DNA from: Oopsacas minuta
Lineage: Eukaryota; Porifera; Hexactinellida; Lyssacinosida; Leucopsacidae
Direction: 5' to 3'
NCBI GenBank assembly: GCA_024704765.1
Contig: JAKMXF010000233.1
Span: 558,001 to 622,000, forward strand
DNA length: 64,000 nt
The notes under the pieces are model-generated. The model was not told the DNA's origin, did no database searches, and saw nothing but the letters and a program-made list of their open reading frames with translations. How positions within the stretch are numbered: position 1 is the first letter of the stretch; each line of letters starts with the position of its first letter. Shown in pieces: positions 30,976 through 41,300 of this stretch. A program made the translations under genes and the position numbers.

Positions 30976-33900
30976 ATGTCAAATGAGAAAGAACACATTT
31001 TGTGCACTGAATGTGGTGGAACTGAATTCGAACTTAGTTCTGGTTTGTATTACTGCAACCAATGTCAAACCCAGTCACAAAATGTACAGGATTTTTACAT
31101 GGATAATTTTGAAGTAATTGGCGCCAAAATGTACAAGAAAAAGAAAACAGGCGGGAAAAAGAAAGTGGAAAAATTAACCGCCAAATCTACAGAACATTCA
31201 AAACTTGTTATAACAGAGAAATGTACTATTATGCAAGCACTGTTGAGAGAGCAAATTGATTGGCTCGAGTCAGAGGGTCACATTCCTAAGACGACACATT
31301 ATAGCGACACTTTTAGGCAAATGTGTCGCGAAATATGGTTTCGACTATTGGAAACACAAAAAATTTACAATTCAGATTATTCAAAATGGACCAGTCAAAT
31401 AGAGCCAAAATTTCTACCAGCAATTCTATATTTGGCTGGTGTATATTCGGGAAATTCCATTTGTATGTTTCAGTTGTCAAAGTGGATTAAAAGTGGCACA
31501 ATGCCATTTTTTAGAGAATTCTATGCCAAACGGACAATTACACTTTGTAACTTTATAACATTTGGTAAGAAAATATTTGTATTAATTAGTGAATAACTGG
31601 AATTTCGGTTTCGGTCGTTCACCAGTATTAATGGTAAACAACAAACAAACAAACAAATAAACAAATATTTATACTTTAGGTAACACCCTTCCTTACTTCC
31701 TTAACACAACAGTTAACCAGCTGATGGGTCTACTCAAGATACCTGTCCCCAAATTGACTCCGCATCCCGTACCCATCATTAACGCCCTCTTAGATCACCT
31801 CCACCTCCCCATGTGCTTACAAAAATATGTAGAAAAGTTACTAAAAATAGTATACAGGAATAATAAATCTTATTTGTCACCTATCTGTCACGATTACGCT
31901 CACACAAATGAATCCCAGATGTTATCATTAATTATTTGTTTATTAAGAATTCTATATTGTTTTGATGGTGAGGAAGAAAATACGATGGAGCGTTGCTGGG
32001 ATACCAATATGGAGGTTAGGTATTTGGAGAACGTAGATGAGGAATGTGATTATATTTATTTATGGAATGACTGGATGAAATTGTATACCTTAGATGTCTT
32101 ATTACGGAATGGTAAGTTACATTTATAAACATTTAAATACACTTAGTGCCTAGGAATAGAGCACTTTGGTGGTTTGCACAGGTTGTGATTATTGTTCGAA
32201 TTTATTGAGGAAATTGTAAGAGCTACAAAAATGAAATTTGGCGTATATTAATATGTTCAGGTATCAAAGGGATATCTCCCATAATCACTGAGAAAAGGTG
32301 TCAAATGTGCCTGACCTATCAGATTAGTGGGTTTAACCTTATATTATCTTATTGATGAAATTGAATGTAAATTATATGTAGCAGGTTGTATACTATTTAA
32401 CACCTATCTGAGAGGATAAATTGATTGGATTAAAAACAACAACAATGTATATATAATAGACATAAAAAGCATCTATCAATCCGATCCAACAAACAAACAA
32501 ACAAATATCAAAAGTTCTAAATGTACACATGCAATTAATCAAAAATCCTTGGCAACAAGACTTGGCTGTTGGTATGTATAGAATGAGTATAATTAATCAT
32601 AGGAATAGTCTCGCATGTCAAATTTGTAGAGTTCGGGGGATTACTTTCTGTATGGACAATTTGTAATATTGTTAGGACAGTGGTAGTGGCAATACTCACA
32701 ATACCCAGAAGTAACAAAACAATGTGGAATGCATTCCTAAAGATATTTGTTTGGTTTCGTAGTAAAAGGAAATGGAAAAGAGGCGGCCAAATGAAGGCGA
32801 GAAGTGTCGTAGCAAATCCACCCACTAGCGCTGCCATAAATTGGAAGTATGGCACACCGATTGCTAACCCGAAACTTACCAAAACCAATCCGAATCTGAC
32901 AATTACTATAATTAGATATTTTAAGCGGGGAATTATCCTGACTATGTAATTCTCAACTATTTGAGAGGCTGGTTTAAAAACGAGCGGGAAAGATAAAGTC
33001 AATTCGGCGCTTAACATTAGTCTGACAATGTTATTAAATATTCCACTGGGAAGATTATCAAATATGACGCCTTGGGTGTCAGATCCAAATAGGAGATATC
33101 CATATATGGCAAATGGTAGGTTGACAACGACAACAACACTTCCAGCGATCAACAAAACAATATTCATTTGTGTTGGCTTAACCATTTCCATCTCAACTGG
33201 TATCACCATAGAATGGACGCAGAATAGGAACGCCGTAACACCATAGAACAATGGGAAGCCTCCGATATTGAAATACACAATATTTTCTAAGTTAAACCCA
33301 GAATATATTCCGTAATAATACACAGTGCACATTGCTACAGCCAGGAATACCCAACCAACCATGGATGCGTACGCTAGGAAACGGAAAGAAGGTATCAGAG
33401 TTAGCAGAAGTAAAATTGGAATTAAGATCGCGTACGTCAGCCAGATAGAAGTAGGATATCCCAACCAACAATGGAGTGGGATACGAAGGTTCCCACCGAT
33501 AAATACCATGTATCCGGCACAAACACCAAGATTACAAATCAACACTGATATATCTACCAAAACTCTTCCAGCAATTCCCATACAAATCTTACCAATACTG
33601 GAAAAGTCTAAATTTTTATTATTCGTCAGTTTCTGACACCCTCGTTTGATTTCAACTATCAGTAACATCGTGTATAAACTTAACGCGCCAATTACTAACA
33701 TTCCGATGGCGCCTAAAATAATGCCAGCTTGTGCCATACCCCATGAAAGGGTGAATGAACCGGAACCTACTGAAGCTTTCGCGAAGTTAAAAATAGCACC
33801 GAAAGTGCTAGATCCGTTTTTATTAGTTTCAGTTTCAGTTTGAGGGGGTGGGAAGCTCTTGGGCCCCTTCACAGGAGTCCCTACTGTCATTAATGTTGAC

Positions 33901-34641
33901 AACTTCTCTGAACTGTTGGTGTTTATGTTGTTGTTGTCTTGAAGTAGAGGTTGTTTCTCATCTTGGTATGGGTTTGTATCCATTTCTAGTAATACTAAAA
34001 ATATGATAAAAATGTTACTTGTTTGTTTGTTTGTTTGTTTGTTTGTTTATCTGTCTGTTTATTTGTGTGTAGTGTATATTTGTCGTTATCTATTTACAGA
34101 TTTCAAATCATCAACAGAAGTATCAATATTCCCACAATTAAGTAAACAAACACCTGTCTTATCAACAAGTGAAAATATGCTTAAACACTATTTAGCAACA
34201 GAACTGGCTACATATTCAATCAAATCTAAGAGGGAAGCTATTAGCATTGATCTTATTGATATTTACTGGAAAGCAGTCGATAACCATAAAAAGCGCGCCA
34301 AAACCACCTCGTCAGCTGTTTGTGCAACTCATGGAGACATAGATGGGACAGTACTATCAATAATAAAAGATGTACAAGACAATTTCACACCTAGAGGTGT
34401 GAAAATTGACAAATATTTCAAGGACAAATTATCGAATCAGGAATTCACTATTCTAATATATAAAATAAAGAATTTATCGGTGTTAGATTGGGATATGGTA
34501 CCAGACAGTTTCAGTTTCATATTAGATGTGTGTAGCGAGATGATGGGTGTGTTAAACTATCAGCTGTTTGAAATTGTGGCAGAGACTATGGCGTCAATAA
34601 TAGAGGCGACGAATACAGTTTTAGTAAACAATCCTGTTTAG
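30976..34641 (+). CDS. TAF1B: RNA polymerase I initiation factor TAF1B / RRN7 family
   Basis: Three exons, 30976-31564, 31680-32111 and 34100-34641; 520 residues. The N-terminal zinc ribbon ILCTECGGTEFELSSGLYYC..C has the RRN7-type C-x2-C...C-x2-C form and is followed by TQSQ. Then come a basic linker and a cyclin-fold-like helical region (LREQIDWLESEGHIPKT, KFLPAILYLAG, LPYFLNTTVNQLMGLLKIPV), matching TAF1B/Rrn7 in order and size. This is the TFIIB-like component of SL1 that recruits Pol I to rRNA genes in the nucleolus. Intron 2 (about 2 kb) contains the antisense amino-acid transporter. Exon 3 includes a near-perfect AGGTGTGA palindrome. Confidence 0.85.
32535..33983 (-). CDS. AAAP-family amino-acid transporter (SLC36/38-like)
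   Basis: Single exon, 482 residues, antisense in TAF1B intron 2. After an 80-residue polar N-terminus, about eleven hydrophobic segments run to the C-terminus. The first helix has the family mark NFAKASVGSGSFTLSWGMAQ (compare NLVNTIVGSGILSLPYAF). VVNLPFAIYGYLLFGSDTQG and NLPSGI are also typical. Likely a proton- or sodium-coupled amino-acid carrier of the plasma membrane or lysosome/vacuole; the substrate is not readable from sequence. An NPPNSTNLTC glycosylation site lies in the C-terminal loop. The intronless, nested state suggests a retro-derived copy. Confidence 0.9.
   Translation of the reverse strand: MDTNPYQDEKQPLLQDNNNINTNSSEKLSTLMTVGTPVKGPKSFPPPQTETETNKNGSSTFGAIFNFAKASVGSGSFTLSWGMAQAGIILGAIGMLVIGALSLYTMLLIVEIKRGCQKLTNNKNLDFSSIGKICMGIAGRVLVDISVLICNLGVCAGYMVFIGGNLRIPLHCWLGYPTSIWLTYAILIPILLLLTLIPSFRFLAYASMVGWVFLAVAMCTVYYYGIYSGFNLENIVYFNIGGFPLFYGVTAFLFCVHSMVIPVEMEMVKPTQMNIVLLIAGSVVVVVNLPFAIYGYLLFGSDTQGVIFDNLPSGIFNNIVRLMLSAELTLSFPLVFKPASQIVENYIVRIIPRLKYLIIVIVRFGLVLVSFGLAIGVPYFQFMAALVGGFATTLLAFIWPPLFHFLLLRNQTNIFRNAFHIVLLLLGIVSIATTTVLTILQIVHTESNPPNSTNLTCETIPMINYTHSIHTNSQVLLPRIFD
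34018..34062. repeat. TTTG simple repeat
   Basis: About ten tttg units in TAF1B intron 2, just upstream of the transporter start on the other strand. Confidence 0.95.
34379..34409. promoter_or_regulatory. Palindromic T-box-like site inside TAF1B exon 3
   Basis: TTTCACACCT-AG-AGGTGTGAAA, inverted copies of the AGGTGTGA half-site known for Brachyury/T-box proteins. It encodes NFTPRGVKID, so it may be coincidence. Confidence 0.3.
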
Positions 34642-34750
34642 AAGTTTATTTGCTTGTTTACAAATAAACTTATTTGTTGTTTAGTAAATAAATAAATTCT
34701 AGCTAATTTGAAAGATAAATCATATTTGGAACTATAACTGGAACTAACAC

Positions 34751-35601
34751 CTATACAAGTAACACAGCATTAATACAACCATCATTTTCAGGACAATTAG
34801 TAACCTGAGCATACTTACCCCACACCACCTTACCCCCTTGGGTAACGAGACCCAATTCACTGACATTAACCTCTATAACTGTACCCTTAGTGATAACACC
34901 TAGCTGTGTGAAGAGACCTGAGTTAGGATTCTTCTTGACACCAATAATGGATAGATGGAATGTTGTTTTCAACTCTGGATGTGTCACGTGTGCCATTTTA
35001 AACCGTAGAGCCATTGGTCGTATGAATCTCTCGAACTTAGGCGGCTTTCTTGTGAAGTTGTCGTTCACCCAACATACCTTTGTTACCATTCGTTTCCAAG
35101 ATTTCTTTTTCCGTTTACCAGTTTTTAACACCTTGAGGGCTTCCTCCTCTCCAATGGATCGCACCTTTGGGATTGGAACAGTCCATTTGCCCGCCTTTTC
35201 TTTGCGTTTCTGTTTTACCATGTTTGTTAGGACTTTAGATCTGTAAATATAAATTTGTTTGTTTGTTTGTTTGTTTGTTTGTTTATTTGTTACTTGTTTG
35301 CTAACCTATTTTGCTTCTCCCTATCTAACAAATAAGGTGGAACAGCTCCCTCAGGTATAGTTCCAGTATCATTCTTGGTTCCAGATCCCTTCTTCTGATG
35401 TAATCTGATACTCTTCTGCATTTGTATTTTCTCTTTATATCTCTGTCTGTTATAAATCTTAGCTTTGAGGCCTGTCAGTTTCTTGGCGTATTGGGAGCGT
35501 ATCTTTGGGAGTCTGGCTTCTCTCTTGCGTTTCTTTTCGAAGTAATCGAATCGGCGTCCGTGACGCTTCCTGAATAGTTCTATGTGTTCGTTTTGTGGCA
35601 T
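34751..35601 (-). CDS. NSA2: Ribosome biogenesis protein NSA2
   Basis: Two exons, 35601-35306 and 35240-34751; 261 residues (human 260). Very strong match along the whole length: [99 protein letters not shown]. Role: nucleolar/nuclear factor for pre-60S maturation (27S rRNA processing). Convergent with TAF1B, whose stop is 110 bp away. The intron starts gttagc and carries a TTTG tract. Confidence 0.98.
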
Positions 35602-35848
35602 TATATGTATATGCTAATATTAGTGATAAACAAATAAACAGAGTACAGTATAACCGGATTATATGAGAACCGGTATCCAGAGGTGGTGATTATAACCGGT
35701 AAAAATATTCCTTGGAAATCCAACTGGTTAGTTTTAAAATTTGCTAGCATTTACCCGCCCAAACTATCATTTATGTGGTGTGAAAATATATACCTAAAAT
35801 TAATACTAATTCCTACAAATATCTAATACGCTAACAAACTGAATAATT

Positions 35849-36639
<791 letters not shown>

Positions 36640-36699
36640 AACACCTCTGTCCTGCTGTAATTATGTGTATAATTATAAGCTAATAATGATATAATAGTA

Positions 36700-37728
36700 A
36701 TGTGTGATATAATTATTAACCCTAAACTGCAGTCTTATAAGTATATGCAAACTATATTAAGTTTCATATATAGAATGGCAACAAACTTTGGAAATAATCC
36801 TTGTATGGTTACAAATGCATCCTTCCCGCCTTTCAATTATGGACACTATGGGACAATGAGTGATAACATTCCACGCTCATATTCTGCTACTTCAATTGTC
36901 ACACCTAGCGACACAATCGAAAGTGACACAATATTTAATACACAGGATGATGAACGTGGTGATTGTGAGAAATATGATTCGACAATTCGTGTGAAAAGCA
37001 AGCCAATGACAACAGGTTTACCAGAACTAAGAGGATTCAAACCGGAACTAACAAGTTCGGAGGCGGGAGAATATGATTCAGAACAGGAACCAAGTGATTC
37101 TGAACCAGAACTATCCGAAATTGAACCAGAACCAACCAAATTACACAATGTTAATAAAAGATTTTCAAAATCTGAACCGTCAATGAACTTTGGAAATTCT
37201 GAAAAAACTAAAAACCCCAAAAAAAGACACAAAAGTGTAATTTTCGCGGATTCTGAAGGAATGGAACTAACAAAAGTATTCTATTTTACACCATTCAACA
37301 TTCTTTCAACCTCAGATGGTAACCAAGATAATTACGAAGTGTTCACAAACTTTGAAGTAAACAAACAAATAAAACACACAACAAACTTCCAAAAAGATCC
37401 CAAATTCATTTCCAAGCTTCAGGACAACAACGTAGCCTTGGAAACGCTATCGGTTGATAGGAATTTCATCAAAGGATCGGTACGTGTTCTAAATATAGAT
37501 TATCATAAGAAGGTGACTGTAGTCTGGACACAGAATGAATGGGTAAATACAAACATGATTCCAGCTGTTTATGAATATTCGTTAAAAAGTGTGTTCGTTG
37601 ATGTTTTTGCTTTCAAGATTCCTGTGAAAATGTGCCGCACTGAATTCGCGATTTCTTACACAACGAAAGGCCAAGAATTTTGGGACAATAATTCCGGAAT
37701 AAATTATAAAGTGAATTGCTATTTTTAG
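36700..37728 (+). CDS. Protein phosphatase 1 glycogen-targeting subunit (PPP1R3-like)
   Basis: Single exon, up to 342 residues. It carries the PP1-docking motif KSVIFAD (RVxF class; family KKRVSFAD) followed by SEGMELTKVFYF, as in all PPP1R3 proteins. A C-terminal CBM21 carbohydrate-binding domain follows (LETLSVDRNFIKGSVRVLNI, YHKKVTVVWTQNEW, EFAISYTTKGQEFWDNNSG). The N-terminal half is acidic and disordered with SDSEPEL-type repeats. Role: targets PP1 to glycogen to activate glycogen synthase. Initiation is at 36700 or at the internal ATG 36775 (MATNFGNNP); the latter looks more protein-like. Divergent from RPS23. Confidence 0.9.
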   Translation: MCDIIINPKLQSYKYMQTILSFIYRMATNFGNNPCMVTNASFPPFNYGHYGTMSDNIPRSYSATSIVTPSDTIESDTIFNTQDDERGDCEKYDSTIRVKSKPMTTGLPELRGFKPELTSSEAGEYDSEQEPSDSEPELSEIEPEPTKLHNVNKRFSKSEPSMNFGNSEKTKNPKKRHKSVIFADSEGMELTKVFYFTPFNILSTSDGNQDNYEVFTNFEVNKQIKHTTNFQKDPKFISKLQDNNVALETLSVDRNFIKGSVRVLNIDYHKKVTVVWTQNEWVNTNMIPAVYEYSLKSVFVDVFAFKIPVKMCRTEFAISYTTKGQEFWDNNSGINYKVNCYF

Positions 37729-37784
37729 AATTAATAAAATCTATAAAGTGTGAATTATAAGTATAAATTGTCAGAGACAATGGG

Positions 37785-37895
37785 TACAAATCTACACCTT
37801 AAATAGACCCATGCACCTATCTTGATCCCCATAGGACATATAGCTCCCCTGCTGTCGCCCGTGGACCACAAGGGACCCGAGGTTGGGAGGAACCA
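37785..37895. repeat. GTGGACC repeat with GAGGTTGGGA end
   Basis: Contains ccctgctgtcgcccgtggac, caagggacccgaggttggga and ggaacc, a copy of the dispersed family at 22425, ending 40 bp from the MRPS12 stop. Confidence 0.55.
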
Positions 37896-37938
37896 TTTCC
37901 CATTAAAATACAAACAAACAATACTAATATACTAATAA

Positions 37939-38241
37939 CTATTTCTTAAGAATAACACTCCAATGTAATCCTGGAACATCAATACACCTTTTGTGATGAA
38001 TTAACACCTTAGAGTTAAGGGGAATCTTAGTCCCCTCTCCAGGAACATAAGCGTTGATACGTTTAGATCCACATAGTAACGTGACTGTTCTTCTCTGTGC
38101 AGAATTCGGTTTTCGCGGTCTGCTAAAAAATTCCTTTATAACGACACCTCTTTTCTGAGGTGGGAGTGGTTTTGGCGGGTGTTTTATGAAACTTGGTATG
38201 AACCTTCCTCTCTTGAGGATGTGATATAAACTTTGTGGCAT
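37939..38241 (-). CDS. MRPS12: Mitochondrial ribosomal protein uS12m
   Basis: 100 residues from the ATG at 38241 (MPQSLYHILKRG). The uS12 core is clear: RGVVIKEFFSRPRKPNSAQR, VPGEGTKIPLNSKVLIHHKR, DVPGLHWSVILKK. Mitochondrial small-subunit decoding-centre protein. The frame is open 36 codons further but begins without ATG and nearly touches the coilin stop. A missing 5' exon coding a transit peptide is possible. Same strand as coilin, 120 bp downstream of its stop, so transcripts probably overlap. Convergent with the PPP1R3-like gene. Confidence 0.88.
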   Translation of the reverse strand: MPQSLYHILKRGRFIPSFIKHPPKPLPPQKRGVVIKEFFSRPRKPNSAQRRTVTLLCGSKRINAYVPGEGTKIPLNSKVLIHHKRCIDVPGLHWSVILKK

Positions 38242-38360
38242 GTTAATATGAAACTTTAAGGTATTAGTACCGGTTTGAAAGCTAACTAATTGTGATAATG
38301 TAACAATTTGTAAATATGAAGATATCGGAACTAAGAATTTAATTAACAAACAAAATACAA

Positions 38361-41300
38361 TTATTCTAATATTCTAGGATCGATCAGCTGACTCAAATTC
38401 AAAGTATCCTAAACAAAACATAAACTGGAACTATAAATACAGTTAAAATTCGGTGTCTCGAATGTCCTGTTAACTCAAACTTTCATTACCTCAAAAGAAT
38501 TCTCATTTTTCCTCGTTTGAAACCCGATAAATTGAAAAACCGTTCGCTAACAGATCGTAACCACTTCCCTCAAATATTTAACACCTGCCTTAGTCCAAAA
38601 CCGGTCTGAAAACCGAACCGGTACTATGAACTTCCGGTCTAACACCTGCAAATATGGGATAATTATACATACAGTGGAACCTACATAAACCGGGACAATA
38701 TCGGCTCGACTGCTGTATTCACAGATTTTGATTTCCCCTGAAGGTTAGAGCTAACTGTTTATTCATATATAACACTTACAGATGATTGTGTGACACAATC
38801 AAGGTCTTCTAAGCCAAATTTTCCCTCATTTAACTCAGATAAAGTCTGGTTGATACTATTAATAGTATCACTAACATATTCCATTCTCACCATCTGGTTG
38901 TTAGGGTCATAACTTAGCACTTTAGCTCTCCTGTAATCTGATTGGACAGGAGAATAGTCACTGTTCATTTCAATTATCTAAAATTAGAGGATTTGTCAAA
39001 ACAGACCGGAAATGGAGGCCAGCAGAGGTGTGAAAATATGATAAATCATAAAATAGGCAGACTCTAGCAGGCACTATTGGACATCCCAAGATACTGAAGA
39101 ACGATGTTACATATTAGTTTAATTCATTAATGTAAATAAACAAACAAACAAACTAGCAATAAATTTGTAGACAGTAGTTACTATTATATGACACACTAAC
39201 TAATCTCCCGTTTGGAGTTATAGCTATTCCTTGGGGGTAACATAACATTCCTTGTTGGTGTCCCTCTGTTCCTACCGTGTGTAGGAGATTGCCTTCTGGA
39301 GAGAATACCCGAATTGAATGAGAGCGTCTATCGCTAATAACAAAGTTGTTAAGTGGATCTAGACAGAAGGAGAAAGGGTATAACACATCCATTCCTTGTC
39401 CACAGGTAATGAGGGAGTGTATCTTGTCTCCCTCTAGGGTTAGCACGTGCATACACGGGTTGTTAGATGGACACAGCACGTACACGCGGTTACGTGACAC
39501 TTTAACATCATATGGTTCACTCATTGACTGATGAGTAATGTTACGGAGATGGTTCAAGTCTGTGTCGTGTACGCTGATTCTGCTGTTACCTCTATCTGCT
39601 ATAAACACGTGACCAATGGGATCTGTTGTTAGTTGACAAGGAAAGTTGAATTGTCCGTTGTTTGATCCCCTACCTCCTATCTTCCTAACAAGACTCATGT
39701 CAGTTAGTGTGAATTGGCTTACAGTGTTATCTCCCCAGCAGCTGACATACACATTCTCTCTGTGTATAGCTATACCCCATGGACAAATCAGCTGTCCTAC
39801 ACCCAGCTGATTGAGGTATTCTCCTGTATCAGAGAATATCTCTACTCTTTGATTGAGATGATTAGCTACGAATATTTGGTGTGTATCTTCATGTATAGCT
39901 ATACCTGATGGACAAATCAACTCACCAGGATCTGAACCTGTCTTTCCAGTAGCAACAGTGGACGTTTGGAATGTAGCATAATCTGGTACTCCTACTGGTA
40001 CCTGTACGATCTCTCCTAAACGGGAAATGCTCATTTCTAGGTCACGTGTGTCACACTGCCACTGTAATCGGGTCTCTACGGGAATGTTGTTTCGTAGGTC
40101 TCGCATTTTGTCCTCCATTTCTTGGACAATTCTCTCCCTCATGGACTGGAGGGGATTTTCTCTTAATGTTTCTTGGAGTTGTGCTTGTGCCTCGTTCAGT
40201 TGGTCGATCATTTGTTGTCGAGCGATCTTTGCGGCTCTCTTCTCCTCCCGTGTATTGCGGACTAGCTCCAGTAGCTGAACTCTACGGACATTCAGTAGCC
40301 CTATGAGACCATCTATTGTGTGATTGATGTGTGTCTCTATGGGGTCTACGACTTGAGGGGCGATTGCGTAACGTTCTGCCATTTTGATAATTGTAGAATA
40401 GTTGAGTTATGAATTGGTTGCTAGGGATAATCTTGTGTATTTATAGCTGTAATATTAATGTGTGAATAACAAGTAAACAAACAACAATAATCAGATGATG
40501 TGAGTATATTTCTTGTTAGAATAAACACGAGGTTATGCAGGTGTTTGTTATTGTGTCTCGTTGCTAGGATACTGTAAGGAATGTGATTGAAAGTTCTCTT
40601 AGTAAACTTATTTTGTATATTTGCAATAACAAAATATCAAATTTCCTATTTTAATTATTTCCCAAATTAGAATTACTTTAAATTCGAATTTACTGATTTT
40701 GTAAATATTTGTTGTTTGTTGTTCTATTGGGAGATTTATTTCTGTAGATTTCACACCTTTAATTAATTATTTACTCAATAAGATTATCTCTCTGGCTTCT
40801 ATGAAGTGGAACAATAAATACGATTTTGACACCTTTTTCGACACTAAATCTAAACATATCCAAAACTAATCACATTCCTAAGACCTCCTCAGGTTGTAAA
40901 TAAATGAATTATAAATTTACAATTAAAGAGATTAATAATATTTTCACACCTTTCTATAGTTTGTTGTTTATTAATAGTAAGGGTAATTATGTATTTGTTT
41001 ACCTTGAATATTATTACGTCACCAATTTTAGGCGGGAGAGCTGAAGTCACAGCTTGGAGATGAGAATAGCTAGATGGAATGTTATCCAATAACTCAGCTG
41101 ATTTCTAAAATAGAATATAATAAAATACCTATTGACAACAGTGGTAACTAGGCGAATACAGTTAACTTCAGTTATATCTAACACGGATATATACAAATAC
41201 CCGCTTATATCGAGGTGTGAAATTGTACAAATATGGTGTTAAAGTAACATATATATATCACCGGTTATAGTAATTCTCACGGTCCATTGAGCGTAGATAC

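Noticed and set aside
38242-38349. N-terminal extension of MRPS12
   Set aside because: Begins without ATG and reaches the coilin stop; the family core starts after the ATG at 38241. A spliced transit-peptide exon remains possible.
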